A stretch of 64,000 nt of DNA, taken from NCBI GenBank assembly GCA_000751595.1, contig CCMH01000005.1, forward strand, positions 62,001-126,000, written 5' to 3'. The notes below the pieces were generated by a model, which was given only the letters and a program-made list of their open reading frames with translations, had not been told where the DNA came from and did not search any database. Positions 26,917-36,728 of the stretch are shown piece by piece. The stretch comes from Weeksella massiliensis (GTDB lineage Bacteria > Bacteroidota > Bacteroidia > Flavobacteriales > Weeksellaceae). Every line of letters starts with the position of its first letter. The first letter of the stretch is position 1. The translations under genes and the position numbers were made by a program.

Positions 26917-29412
26917 ATGGCAATAAAAAAATCCGAATTATATAGCTCACTTTGGGCGTCTTGTAACGAATTGCGTGGCGGAATGGATGCCTCTCAATAC
27001 AAAGATTATGTACTCACCATGTTGTTTATAAAGTACATTTCAGACAAATATAAAAATGATCCGTTTGGGGCGATTACCGTACCCGAAGGTGCAACCTTTG
27101 ACGATATGGTGGCTTTGATTGGGAATGCAGAAATCGGCGATAAAATCAATAAAGAGATTCTCAATCCGATTAAAGAAGCCAATAAACTCAATGAATTTCC
27201 CGATTTTAATGACGAAACCAAGTTAGGAAAAGGAAAAGATTTGGTCGATACAGTATCGAATTTAGTGCGCATTTTTAATGATGAAAAATTAAATTTTTCT
27301 AAAAATTCAGCCGATGAAGATGATATCTTAGGCGATGCTTATGAATTTTTGATGCAACATTTTGCCGTAGATTCAGGTAAATCCAAAGGACAATTCTATA
27401 CACCGGCAGAGGTTTCGCGTGTGTTGGCAAAAGTGATTGGGATTCATCCCGACAATGCCACAAATCAGACCACCGCATATGACCCAACTTGTGGCTCGGG
27501 TTCCCTTTTATTAAAAGTAGCCAACGAATCGGGCAGGGACATTACGCTCTACGGACAAGAAAAAGAAACCACCACCGCCAACTTGGCGCGTATGAATATG
27601 ATTTTGCACAATAGCCCTACGGCAGAAATTGTGGCAGATAATACCTTGACGCGTCCTGCCTACAAGGAAGCAGATGGGAGCCTAAAACGTTTTGACTATG
27701 TCGTAGCCAATCCTCCGTTTTCGTTGAAAAATTGGAGCAACGGTGTGAATGTGGATAGCGACGAATACAACCGTTTTACATTGGGCATTCCACCCGAAAA
27801 GAATGGTGATTATGCCTTTTTATTACACATTTTACAATCGCTGAAATCGACAGGAAAAGCCGCGGTGGTCTTGCCACACGGCGTATTGTTTCGTGGAAAT
27901 GCAGAAGGCGAAATCCGTAAAAATATTTTGAAGAAAGGCTACATCAAAGGGATTGTTGGTTTGCCTGCCAACTTATTTTACGGTACCGGTATTCCGGCTT
28001 GTATTATTATTTTGGATAAAGAAAATGCTGAACTTCGAAAAGGTATTTTCATGATTGATGCGAGCAAAGGCTTTCTGAAAGATGGCAACAAAAACCGTTT
28101 GCGCGAACAAGATATCCGAAAAATAACAGATGTATTTGCATCCGAACAAGAAATACCTAAATACAGCCGAATGGTGTCGATGACAGAAATTGCCGATCCG
28201 AAAAATGATTACAACCTGAATATCCCACGCTACATTGATACCCAAGAAGCAGAAGATATTCAGAATATAGAAGCGCACCTAAAAGGAGGCATTCCGAGTG
28301 CCGATATTGAGGCGTTAGATAATTACTGGAAGGTTTTTCCGCAAGTAAATAAAGACTTGTTTACAGCAATACGGGATGGTTTTTATGAACTTAGCGTTCC
28401 GATTACCGAATTGAAAACGGCAATCTATTCGCATGCCGAATTTGTAGCGTTTAATGAAAACGTGAACCAAACCTTCCGAGCGTGGTTGTCGGTAGAAATG
28501 GAAAAATGGCAAGCTTTGCATCAAGGGGTTGATACCAAAAAGATAATTAGCGAAGCCAGTCAATCGTTGCTACAAGCATTTCAAGACAATCCCTTGATTG
28601 ATGCGTACGATATGTATCAACATTTGATGACGTATTGGAACGAAACCATGCAAGACGATGTGTACAGCATCCGTTTGGATGGTTGGAAAGCCGGAAACGA
28701 ATACCAACGTTTGGTGATCAAAGGGAAAGCCGACAAGAATGGCAAAACCAAAGGCGATAAAGAAGTGGCTGGTTTGGCAGGGATTGAAGGTCGTATGCTT
28801 TCGCCACAACTATTGATCGAGGTGTATTTCCAAGAGATGCAAGCCGCAATCCGTGCCGAAGAAGCGAAGGTAGAAACCGCACAAGCGCGTATGACAGAAA
28901 TAGAAGAAGAGCAAAGCAACGAAGATGGTTTGTTTGCCGATTTGGAAAAAGTGAATGCCACAGAAGTAAATAAATTATTGCGTGGCTTCGGCTCCGCTCA
29001 GCCACCAATCAGTTCGAATTCGGACACGGAGCGATCAGCTATTTCGGACACAGAGCGAAGTCGAAGTGCTGAAATAAGCATACTAAAAGACTACATCGCG
29101 CAAGCCGACAACATCAAGAAAGCGAATGCCGAAATAAAAAAGCTAAACGCAACCATGGAACAAGCTGTCGTAGCGAAATACCCAACGTTGAGCGAAGCCG
29201 ACCTAAAAACCTTGGTGTTGGAACACAAATGGCAAGCCTATTTGCAAAACGCTCTCACACAAGAGCAAGAACGCATTAGCCAAAACCTTACGCAACGCAT
29301 TAAGGAACTGGCCGAACGCTATAGTACGACCTTAGGAGAACTGCAAAGGTCCCTGAAAGAAGCAGAAGAGAAAGTATTGGCACACCTACAAAAAATGGGA
29401 TGGATATGGTAA
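26917..29412 (+). CDS. hsdM: Type I restriction-modification methyltransferase subunit HsdM (system 2)
   Basis: The 831-residue protein is much longer than the usual ~500. It has HsdM_N (LRGGMDASQYKDYVLTMLFIKY), FYTPAEVSRVL, motif I (DPTCGSGSLLL, about 187-198), motif IV NPPF (about 263) and a long C-terminal extension with coiled coils (about 640-830). Residues about 688-722 (28980-29085) are a Ser/Glu/Arg-rich insert encoded by REP-like repeat DNA that keeps the frame. The gene overlaps hsdS by 13 bp. GC content looks higher than in system 1, suggesting separate acquisition. Confidence 0.95.
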   Translation: MAIKKSELYSSLWASCNELRGGMDASQYKDYVLTMLFIKYISDKYKNDPFGAITVPEGATFDDMVALIGNAEIGDKINKEILNPIKEANKLNEFPDFNDETKLGKGKDLVDTVSNLVRIFNDEKLNFSKNSADEDDILGDAYEFLMQHFAVDSGKSKGQFYTPAEVSRVLAKVIGIHPDNATNQTTAYDPTCGSGSLLLKVANESGRDITLYGQEKETTTANLARMNMILHNSPTAEIVADNTLTRPAYKEADGSLKRFDYVVANPPFSLKNWSNGVNVDSDEYNRFTLGIPPEKNGDYAFLLHILQSLKSTGKAAVVLPHGVLFRGNAEGEIRKNILKKGYIKGIVGLPANLFYGTGIPACIIILDKENAELRKGIFMIDASKGFLKDGNKNRLREQDIRKITDVFASEQEIPKYSRMVSMTEIADPKNDYNLNIPRYIDTQEAEDIQNIEAHLKGGIPSADIEALDNYWKVFPQVNKDLFTAIRDGFYELSVPITELKTAIYSHAEFVAFNENVNQTFRAWLSVEMEKWQALHQGVDTKKIISEASQSLLQAFQDNPLIDAYDMYQHLMTYWNETMQDDVYSIRLDGWKAGNEYQRLVIKGKADKNGKTKGDKEVAGLAGIEGRMLSPQLLIEVYFQEMQAAIRAEEAKVETAQARMTEIEEEQSNEDGLFADLEKVNATEVNKLLRGFGSAQPPISSNSDTERSAISDTERSRSAEISILKDYIAQADNIKKANAEIKKLNATMEQAVVAKYPTLSEADLKTLVLEHKWQAYLQNALTQEQERISQNLTQRIKELAERYSTTLGELQRSLKEAEEKVLAHLQKMGWIW
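28980..29085 (+). repeat. REP-like insertion inside hsdM (system 2)
   Basis: The words CTTCGGCTCCGCTCAGCCAC (28986-29005) and GAGCGAAGTCGAAGTG (about 29053-29068) are the two opposite halves of a palindromic repeat often seen between flavobacterial genes. Here they form about 105 bp in frame, coding for an RSDTE-rich loop. The identification as a REP-type element is from memory of the word pattern. Confidence 0.55.
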
Positions 29413-30548
29413 AGCAAGGCTACAAACAAACCGAAATTGGTGTGATACCCGAGGATTGGGAGGTGGTTAAAATCGCTAGTGTTGTTGATTTTGATAATGG
29501 CTTAGCTCATGAAGGAATTGAAAGTGAAGCTGGAGATTTTATAGTTGTAAATTCAAAATTTATTTCAACTGAAGGAAAAGTTATTAGAAAAGTTACTAAA
29601 CAATTAAAGCCTTTAGTAAAAAATGATATTTGCATTGTAATGAGCGATATCCCAAACGGGAAAGCTTTAGCAAAATGCTACTTGATTGAGAAAGATAATA
29701 TTTATACTTTGAATCAAAGGATAGGTAGAATATCATCTAAAAATGAAAATCCTCGATTTTTGTTTTATGAATTGAATAGAAATAAATATTACTTATCGTT
29801 TGATAGCGGAAGTGGTCAAACTAATTTAAGGAAAAATGAAGTATTAAATTGTTTAATCCCCCTACCTCCATTAACGGAGCAAGAAGCGATTGCTACGGCA
29901 TTGTCGGATGCGGATGCGTGGATTGAGAATTTAGAACAACTCATCGCCAAAAAACGCCTCATCAAACAAGGCGCTATGCAAACCTTGCTGACACCGCCCA
30001 GTCATGCTGAGCCTGTCGAAGCATGGGAAGTGAAAAAGTTGGGGGACATGAGTGTGATTTATACGGGTAAGAAAAATAACCAAGATAAAATAGAAAATGG
30101 GAAATATCCATTTTTCGTTAGGTCGCAAACTGTAGAAAGAATTAACTCTTATTCATATGATGGTGAAGCAATATTAATTCCTGGTGAAGGTAATTTAGGT
30201 AGTATAGTTCATTATATAAATGGAAAGTTTGATTTCCATCAAAGAGTATATAAAATAAGTGATTTTAATGGGCTTCATGGTAAATATTTATATTTCTATT
30301 TTAGAATGTATTTCGGAGCTCATGCAATGCAAAATACTGTGAAAGCTACAGTTGATTCAATTAGACTTCCAACTCTTGAAGAATTTGTTATAAAATTCCC
30401 ATCCCTTTCCGAGCAAGAGCGTATTGCGACAATTTTATCGGATATGGATGCAGAGTTAGAAGCTTTAGAAAGGCAATTGGGCAAAGCGCGACAAATCAAA
30501 CAAGGCATGATGCAGGAATTGTTGACGGGGAGAACGAGGTTGGTGTAA
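29400..30548 (+). CDS. hsdS: Type I restriction-modification specificity subunit HsdS (system 2)
   Basis: The 382-residue protein starts with KQGYKQTEIGVIPEDWEVVKI, the classic HsdS opening. It has two target-recognition domains, each followed by a conserved helix (LTEQEAIATALSDADAWIENLEQLIAKKRLIKQGAMQTLL and LSEQERIATILSDMDAELEALERQLGKARQIKQGMMQELL). The start is ATG 29400, with 29406 an alternative. Between the two halves a REP-like repeat encodes the extra residues SHAEPVEA. The subunit selects the DNA sequence for methylation and cutting. Confidence 0.95.
   Translation: MDMVKQGYKQTEIGVIPEDWEVVKIASVVDFDNGLAHEGIESEAGDFIVVNSKFISTEGKVIRKVTKQLKPLVKNDICIVMSDIPNGKALAKCYLIEKDNIYTLNQRIGRISSKNENPRFLFYELNRNKYYLSFDSGSGQTNLRKNEVLNCLIPLPPLTEQEAIATALSDADAWIENLEQLIAKKRLIKQGAMQTLLTPPSHAEPVEAWEVKKLGDMSVIYTGKKNNQDKIENGKYPFFVRSQTVERINSYSYDGEAILIPGEGNLGSIVHYINGKFDFHQRVYKISDFNGLHGKYLYFYFRMYFGAHAMQNTVKATVDSIRLPTLEEFVIKFPSLSEQERIATILSDMDAELEALERQLGKARQIKQGMMQELLTGRTRLV
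30000..30026 (+). repeat. REP-like insertion inside hsdS (system 2)
   Basis: GTCATGCTGAGCCTGTCGAA followed by GCATGG is a near-palindromic word common in flavobacterial intergenic repeats. Here it sits in the spacer between the two recognition halves and keeps the frame (PPSHAEPVEAWEVK). Confidence 0.55.
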
Positions 30549-30645
30549 TGGATGATGGGGAATTGTTTACCAATCGATTCACCTATTGAACCACCCAATA
30601 AACACGAACGTATTGACCCAACCGTGATTTTTTTAAATAATAAAA

Positions 30646-30810
30646 ATTATCATCCACGATTTCGAAAATCCAGGTAAAAACACCGTTTCAACCGTTATTA
30701 GTGGATACAAATCTGCGGTCACCAAACGCGCCAATCGTTTAGGATTAGAAAATGGATGACAATCCCGTTTCAATAATCAAATCATTCGTGCTGCTGCTGC
30801 ATATCAATAA
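30646..30810 (+). pseudogene. Remnant of a REP-associated/IS200-like (Y1) transposase
   Basis: The frame reads IIHDFENPGKNTVSTVISGYKSAVTKRANRLGLENG, then a TGA where family members have Trp (30757-30759), then QSRFNNQIIRAAAAYQ and a stop. This matches the C-terminal part of REP-associated tyrosine transposases (pattern GSYKSAVTKRAHxLGxxxxWQxRFxDHIIR). The catalytic HUH part is absent. It lies in the 320-bp gap between hsdS and hsdR, next to two genes that carry REP-like repeats; the rest of that gap (30549-30645 and 30811-30870) shows nothing else. Confidence 0.65.
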
Positions 30811-30870
30811 ATAAAAAATTATATTAGCAACAAGATTTCCAATTGGAACCAAAAAAAAACTATTAACACT

Positions 30871-33800
30871 ATGATTAACCACCTCGAACGCATCACCCAA
30901 AACCGTATTATCCAATTGTTCCAGGAACAGTTGGGGTATATCTTTTATGGTAATTGGGAGAAACGTGAAAACAATAGCAATGTAGAACAAGAAATCTTAA
31001 AACGAAATCTACTCAAGCGTGGCTATTCGGACACTTTGGCCAATAAGGCCGTAAAAGAAGTGTATGATGCAGCAAATACCAATGCAGGAAGTTTATACGA
31101 TCGGAACAAAGCCATGTACTCTTTGCTGCGTTATGGAGTGAAAGCGCGACCGGAATTGGGAGAGAATTTTGAAACCATTTTCCCGATAGATTGGAATAAT
31201 TGGGATAGTAATGAGTTTGGTATTGCAGAGGAAGTTACTTTAACCAATGGACAAAACGTACGTCGACCAGATATTGTAGTGTATGTGAATGGTATTGCTT
31301 TAGGAGTCTTGGAGTTGAAAAGAGGAACCACAGACATTGCAGAAAGTGTCAGCCAATCGATCTCTAATCAAAAAGAACTATTTAACGAATGGTTTTACAG
31401 TACGGTGCAATTTCTTTTTGCGGGAAACAATACACAAGGTTTAAAATACGGAACCATAGAAACACCAGCAAAATATTATTTGTCTTGGAAGGAAGATGAA
31501 CAAGAAAATGTTGACTATAAATTAGATAAATACCTCAAGAAAATATGCAAGAAAGATCGCTTCTTGGATATTATTTATAACGGAGTCGTGTATGATGCAG
31601 GAGTTAAGAAATTGCCGCGTCCGCATCAGTATTTTGCCCTAAAAGAAGCGCAGCCTTTTATAAATCGCAGAGAAGGAGGAATTATTTGGCATACCCAAGG
31701 TTCGGGTAAATCGCTATTGATGGTAATGCTCGGTAAATGGATTTTAGAGAATGTAGCCAATTCACGAATCGTTATCTTAACCGATAGAACAGAGTTAGAC
31801 GACCAGATAGAACGCGTATTTAATGATGTAGGTGAAACCGATATAGCCAAAACCAAATCAGGTAAAGAATTGATGCATTTCTTGACCTCGCCAAGGCCTC
31901 GCTTGGTGTGTTCGTTGATACACAAATTCGGGAACAAAACCGAAACAGATTTTGATGCTTTTATCAAAGAATTGCAAGAAAATCCGGTAAAGACACAAGG
32001 TGAAATCTTTGTATTTATCGATGAATGTCACCGAACACAAAGTGGTAAATTGAACCAAGCGATGAAAGCTGTACTGCAAAATGCTGTTTTTATTGGTTTT
32101 ACTGGGACACCCTTACTGAAACAAGACAAGAAAACCACAATGGATGTATTTGGACGATACATTCATACTTATAAATTCAACGAGGCAGTAGAAGATGGTG
32201 TAGTAAAAGATTTGATGTATGAAGGTAGAAATATAGAACAAAATTTAACTTCGCAAGCTAAAATCGATCAATGGTTTGATTCTAAAACGGCAGGACTAAA
32301 CGATTTCCAAAAAAAAGAGTTAAAGAAAAAGTGGGGAACCATGCAAAAAATATTGAGTTCTAAAAGTCGGATGGAGAAAATCGTTTCGGATATTCTTCTT
32401 GATTTCGCCACCAAACCACGCTTAAAATCAGAAAGAGGAAATGCTATTTTAGTGGCTTCAAGTATTTATGAGGCTTGTAAGTATTATAACTTGTTTCTTC
32501 AGACAGAATTAAAAAATAAATGTGCGATTATCACATCATACAATCCACATACAGGAGATGTATCAAAAGAAGACACGGGCGCTGATACCGAAACAGATAA
32601 AGAATATATTTTTAACACCTATACAGAACTTTTAAAAGAGGTTCAGTCGACGGGTAATAAATCCAAAACAGAAACTTACGAATCTGATTGTAAAGTACGC
32701 TTTAGAAAAGAGCCAGCCAGAATGAAGCTGTTAATTGTGGTTTCTAAATTATTAACTGGGTTTGATGCGCCACCTTGTTCCTATATCTATATTGATAAAA
32801 AGATGCAAGACCATACTTTGTTTCAGGCAATTTGTCGAGTGAATCGATTGGATACTGATGATAAGGACTACGGTTACATTATTGATTATATGGAATTGTT
32901 TGGGAATGTAACCGATGCGATTAATGTGTACACAACCGAGTTAGATTGCGAAGAATTTACAAAAGAAGAAGTTGAAATCAATTTAAAAGATCGATTAAAA
33001 ATTGCCGTCGATCGGTTACTTACGGCTGTAGAAACTGTAGAAACGATTTGTGAGTCAGTAGAATATCCAAGGAATGATATAAATTACATTCGATATTTCT
33101 GCGGAAATACAGAAAATCCAGAAGATTTAAAATCCAACGAATTCAAGCGCGTAGCATTATACAAAGCAATTGTAGAATACATTAGAGCTTACTCCAATTT
33201 GAAAGCAGACTTTGTAAATACGAGTTTTACAGAAACTGAAATACAAGGTTTCCATAAAAAAATGGAAGATTATTTGAATTTACGCGAAGTCATTAGAATT
33301 GCCTCTGGAGAGACCATTGATTTGAAATCGTATGAGGCAGATATGCGTTTTTTGATTGACACCTATATCAAAGCTGAGGAATCGGAAAAAGTATCCCCAT
33401 TTGATGATATTTCTTTATTGGATTTAATAGAAACCAATATGTCTGAAGCGATTGAAACTTTACCTAAGTCAATACAAGGAAATAAGGAAGCTGTTGCCGA
33501 AACCATTGAAAATAATGTTCGTAGTAAAATTGTAGAAGATCATTTACTCGACCCGAAATACTTCGATCAGATGTCAGTTTTATTACAAGAAATAATTGAA
33601 AGAAGAAAAATAGAAACCATTTCTTACCAAGAATATTTAGTTGAAATGGCAAACTTAGTTAGCCAAGTTAATCATGGTAAAAAAGACGACGTTCCGGCAT
33701 CGTTGAATACAAAGGGAAAAGTAGCTCTTTATCATACCTTAGGTGATGAGAATTTAGCATTGGCTTGCGAAGATGCTGTACAATATGTGAAGCAAGAAGG

Positions 33801-33921
33801 CTTTAGAGAGAATTTAGCTAAACAAAAATTAGTAAAAAAAGCCCTTTATGACATTGTTAAAGATATCAATAAAGTAGAAGAAGTTTATAAAATAATAGAA
33901 GCGCACAAAGAAGAATATTAA
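30871..33921 (+). CDS. hsdR: Type I restriction endonuclease/translocase subunit HsdR (system 2)
   Basis: The 1016-residue protein has nuclease motif D in RRPDIVVYVNGIALGVLELK with E-L-K (about 131-150), Walker A TQGSGKSLL (about 275), DECH (about 383), GFTGTPLL and CRVNRLD. It differs clearly from HsdR of system 1, so the two systems are of different families (system 2 looks like the IC/prrC-type, judged by the GSGKS/DECHRTQ pattern; subtype is a guess). It forms the restriction complex with the hsdM and hsdS at 26917-30548. Confidence 0.96.
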   Translation: MINHLERITQNRIIQLFQEQLGYIFYGNWEKRENNSNVEQEILKRNLLKRGYSDTLANKAVKEVYDAANTNAGSLYDRNKAMYSLLRYGVKARPELGENFETIFPIDWNNWDSNEFGIAEEVTLTNGQNVRRPDIVVYVNGIALGVLELKRGTTDIAESVSQSISNQKELFNEWFYSTVQFLFAGNNTQGLKYGTIETPAKYYLSWKEDEQENVDYKLDKYLKKICKKDRFLDIIYNGVVYDAGVKKLPRPHQYFALKEAQPFINRREGGIIWHTQGSGKSLLMVMLGKWILENVANSRIVILTDRTELDDQIERVFNDVGETDIAKTKSGKELMHFLTSPRPRLVCSLIHKFGNKTETDFDAFIKELQENPVKTQGEIFVFIDECHRTQSGKLNQAMKAVLQNAVFIGFTGTPLLKQDKKTTMDVFGRYIHTYKFNEAVEDGVVKDLMYEGRNIEQNLTSQAKIDQWFDSKTAGLNDFQKKELKKKWGTMQKILSSKSRMEKIVSDILLDFATKPRLKSERGNAILVASSIYEACKYYNLFLQTELKNKCAIITSYNPHTGDVSKEDTGADTETDKEYIFNTYTELLKEVQSTGNKSKTETYESDCKVRFRKEPARMKLLIVVSKLLTGFDAPPCSYIYIDKKMQDHTLFQAICRVNRLDTDDKDYGYIIDYMELFGNVTDAINVYTTELDCEEFTKEEVEINLKDRLKIAVDRLLTAVETVETICESVEYPRNDINYIRYFCGNTENPEDLKSNEFKRVALYKAIVEYIRAYSNLKADFVNTSFTETEIQGFHKKMEDYLNLREVIRIASGETIDLKSYEADMRFLIDTYIKAEESEKVSPFDDISLLDLIETNMSEAIETLPKSIQGNKEAVAETIENNVRSKIVEDHLLDPKYFDQMSVLLQEIIERRKIETISYQEYLVEMANLVSQVNHGKKDDVPASLNTKGKVALYHTLGDENLALACEDAVQYVKQEGFRENLAKQKLVKKALYDIVKDINKVEEVYKIIEAHKEEY

Positions 33922-33924
33922 TAG

Positions 33925-34617
33925 ATGACAGAACGTATAAAGATTGGCGAAGTGGAGATAGAGGTCACGTTCAAAGATATTAAGAATCTACATTTAAGTG
34001 TACATCCACCTAAAGGCCGTGTGACGATTGCCTCTCCCAATTCTTATGATTTAGAGAAAATAAAAATTTATGCTGCTTCGAAATTAGGTTGGATAAAGAA
34101 AGAACAACGTAAGTTTTTAGCCCAAAAAAGGGAAGAAAAAAGAATGTATCTAAATCAGGAGAGTCATTATTTTTTAGGGACAAGATATCTACTGAAATTA
34201 GTAGAATCTACAAAAAATACAGTGCAGATAGAAGGTAAATATCTTGTTTTGTATTCTAAAGATATTGATGATAAAGCAAGTTTAGAAAAGCAATTGTATA
34301 CTTTCTATAGAAAAGAATTGAGAAAGCGGGTGTCGATAATGATTGATAATTATGCCCAACAAATGAAAATTGACGCACCCTCCTTTAAAATTCGTTATAT
34401 GAAAACAAAATGGGGAAGTTGTGCTATAAGTAATCAGCGCGTTTGGTTTAATATAGAGCTGGCTAAAAAACCTTTAGAATGTATAGAGTACATTGTGGTT
34501 CACGAATTAACCCATTTGTTAGAGAGAAATCATAATAAACGATTTGTATTGTTAATGGATCATTACATGCCTACTTGGAGATTACAAAAGAAAGTATTGA
34601 ATGAATTACCTATATGA
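33925..34617 (+). CDS. YgjP-like M48-type metallopeptidase linked to the restriction operon
   Basis: The 230-residue protein belongs to the YgjP/SprT-like DUF45 family: a WGSC motif (MKTKWGSCAISNQRVWFNIELAK) and the zinc site HELTHLLERNHNKRF. It starts three bases after hsdR, so it is translated from the same message. Proteins of this family often end type I operons; a role in controlling HsdR by proteolysis is possible but not shown. Confidence 0.9.
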   Translation: MTERIKIGEVEIEVTFKDIKNLHLSVHPPKGRVTIASPNSYDLEKIKIYAASKLGWIKKEQRKFLAQKREEKRMYLNQESHYFLGTRYLLKLVESTKNTVQIEGKYLVLYSKDIDDKASLEKQLYTFYRKELRKRVSIMIDNYAQQMKIDAPSFKIRYMKTKWGSCAISNQRVWFNIELAKKPLECIEYIVVHELTHLLERNHNKRFVLLMDHYMPTWRLQKKVLNELPI

Positions 34618-34744
34618 TTATCCTTTTTTTAGAAGTCAATTCTAGTTATAACGAGTGAACAAATCAATAGAACAATTCTTTTACTCATCGCATTACTCGT
34701 TTTTGAGGAATTTCAATGTACCTTTGACTCTTTAAAAAAATAGA

Positions 34745-35998
34745 ATGACAGCTCAAGAGAATAGTGGTTCCGTTTGGAAAAATAAAGAATTTATTCCGTT
34801 TATCTTTTTGCGTTTCGCCCTCATATTTGCCCTTTTTATGCAAAGTACTTCAGTGGCTTATGAAATTTTCGAGGTAACTAGAAAAGAAATATTTTTAGGT
34901 TTAATAGGCTTATTCGAATTTGCCCCAATTTTGCTTACCGCTTTCTACGCAGGTCAATTGGTCGATAAAATCGATAAACGAAAAATCCTCATGCTCTCCA
35001 TTGCCACCTACATGCTGATTTCTTTTTTGTTGATGATAATTCATTTTCCAACCGTCCGTAACTATCTCGGAATCAAATATTATTTGGCTCTTTGTTATTT
35101 TTGTTTTTTTGTGTTAGGACTTACGAGAGCTTTCAGCGGACCAGCCTTGTTTGCTTTATTAGCTTTGGTCGTACGCAAAGAAAATTACACCAAAGCAATT
35201 CCGATTTCGTCTTCCGCTTTCATGATTGGTTCCGTTCTAGGTCCATTAGCAGGTGGCGTTATTTTGGCACATTTCGGAATAGAAATTACCCTGATTTCTG
35301 CCTTTTCGATGATGGTACTTTCCATGATCATGTGTATATTAATTTCGGCAAAACCTCCTCAAAAATCAGAAGAATTATCAGAAGAAAGTCCTTGGCAACG
35401 TATCAAAGAAGGTCTGAAATTTATTTGGGCTTCTCCCATTATTTTAGCCGTTCTTAGTTTAGATATGTTCGCCGTTTTCTTTGGTGGTGCAGAATCTTTA
35501 TTGCCGGCTTTTGTAAATAAAGTATTGAATCAAGGTTCTGAAACTTTCGGTTTACTACGCTCAGCGCACGGAATTGGCTCGCTCATTATGTTGTTGCTTT
35601 TGTCCTTCATTCCGTCTTTGCTCAAAGGTAATGTTGGGCCAAAATTATTAGGCGCCGTCGGTTTATTTGGCTTATCGATTATTGCTTTTGGTCTGATGAG
35701 AAGCGTTGTGTTATGTTTTATCGTTTTGATGTTGGCCGGTTGTTTCGATGCTATTTCCATGGTTATTAGACAAAGCATTCTTCAACTCAAAACTCCCGAA
35801 AATCTAAAAGGGAGAGTATCTTCGGTCAATTCTATTTTCGTAAGTTCGTCCAACGAATTAGGCGCATTAGAGAGTGGTTTAGCCGCAACAATTTTAGGAT
35901 TGGTTCCGGCAATAATTTTCGGTGGAAGCATGACAATACTAACCGTTATCCTAATCGCAGTCTTTATCAAACCAATAAGAAAAGTATATTTAGAATAA
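34745..35998 (+). CDS. MFS transporter (enterobactin exporter-like/MFS_3 type)
   Basis: The 417-residue protein has about 12 hydrophobic segments with an N-terminal motif IFLGLIGLFEFAPILLTAFYAGQLVDKIDKRKIL (MFS motif A-like). It resembles the exporters of the EntS/MFS_3 group. Substrate unknown. It is the first core gene after the accessory block; its 3' end is one base from the convergent nucleotidyltransferase gene. Confidence 0.85.
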   Translation: MTAQENSGSVWKNKEFIPFIFLRFALIFALFMQSTSVAYEIFEVTRKEIFLGLIGLFEFAPILLTAFYAGQLVDKIDKRKILMLSIATYMLISFLLMIIHFPTVRNYLGIKYYLALCYFCFFVLGLTRAFSGPALFALLALVVRKENYTKAIPISSSAFMIGSVLGPLAGGVILAHFGIEITLISAFSMMVLSMIMCILISAKPPQKSEELSEESPWQRIKEGLKFIWASPIILAVLSLDMFAVFFGGAESLLPAFVNKVLNQGSETFGLLRSAHGIGSLIMLLLLSFIPSLLKGNVGPKLLGAVGLFGLSIIAFGLMRSVVLCFIVLMLAGCFDAISMVIRQSILQLKTPENLKGRVSSVNSIFVSSSNELGALESGLAATILGLVPAIIFGGSMTILTVILIAVFIKPIRKVYLE

Positions 35999-35999
35999 T

Positions 36000-36707
36000 C
36001 TATTTAAAATAATTTTCAGCTTCGATAATGCTTTCTGGTTTCCCAACATCTATTAGATAATTTCCGGAATGATCGTACCCCAAAATATAGTTTTCTTTCA
36101 TCAAACGCATATACGTTTTCATGATCGAAAATTTTCCTTCTTCGGTTATTTTATCAAAAATATCAGCCCGTAAAACATGAATTCCGCTAAACGCATATTC
36201 GTACAATTTTAGTTTTGGATTGGCGATGATTTCTTCTTCCGTTGTTAGATTATGCCAACCTTGCAAACGCATACCATCAGTAAAAAGCAATTTCCGTGAT
36301 GAGGTTCTTTTACTCACTGCCAAACTTGCAATTGGTTCGTATTTTTGATGAAAATCTATCAATTTTTTCAGTGGGAAATTTGTCAGAATATCCACATTCA
36401 TCACGACAAAATCTTCAGTAAAATATTCGCGCGCATTGAGCAATCCACCGCCTGTTTCTAAAATATCTTTTTCGTAAATCAATTGGATTTTCATACCAAA
36501 ACAATCATTTTCTTCAAGATATTTTTCGATCTGATCAGCAAAATGATGTGTATTGATCACGACTTCATTAATTCCGTTTTGTTGTAGATAGGCTAAATTT
36601 CGCTGTAAAAGGGTTTGATGATTGACAACCGCCAACGCTTTCGGGTGCGATAAAGTAAAAGGTTGTAAACGCGTGCCCAGACCGGCAGCAAATAACATGG
36701 CTTTCAT
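36000..36707 (-). CDS. Sugar-1-phosphate nucleotidyltransferase (MurU/GlmU-N-like)
   Basis: The 235-residue protein has the nucleotidyltransferase signature LFAAGLGTRLQPFTLSHPKAL and the metal/phosphate-site aspartate in NVDILTNF. It probably joins a sugar-1-phosphate to a nucleotide. It is the last gene of an operon with a kinase of the AmgK type, and in some bacteria AmgK and MurU together recycle MurNAc into UDP-MurNAc. That pathway role here is inferred. Confidence 0.85.
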   Translation of the reverse strand: MKAMLFAAGLGTRLQPFTLSHPKALAVVNHQTLLQRNLAYLQQNGINEVVINTHHFADQIEKYLEENDCFGMKIQLIYEKDILETGGGLLNAREYFTEDFVVMNVDILTNFPLKKLIDFHQKYEPIASLAVSKRTSSRKLLFTDGMRLQGWHNLTTEEEIIANPKLKLYEYAFSGIHVLRADIFDKITEEGKFSIMKTYMRLMKENYILGYDHSGNYLIDVGKPESIIEAENYFK

Positions 36708-36728
36708 ATCAAAAAAATATTTAGAAAA

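Noticed and set aside
28315-29008. Several minus-strand frames inside hsdM of system 2
   Set aside because: They are antisense shadows; the plus-strand gene shows clear family motifs.
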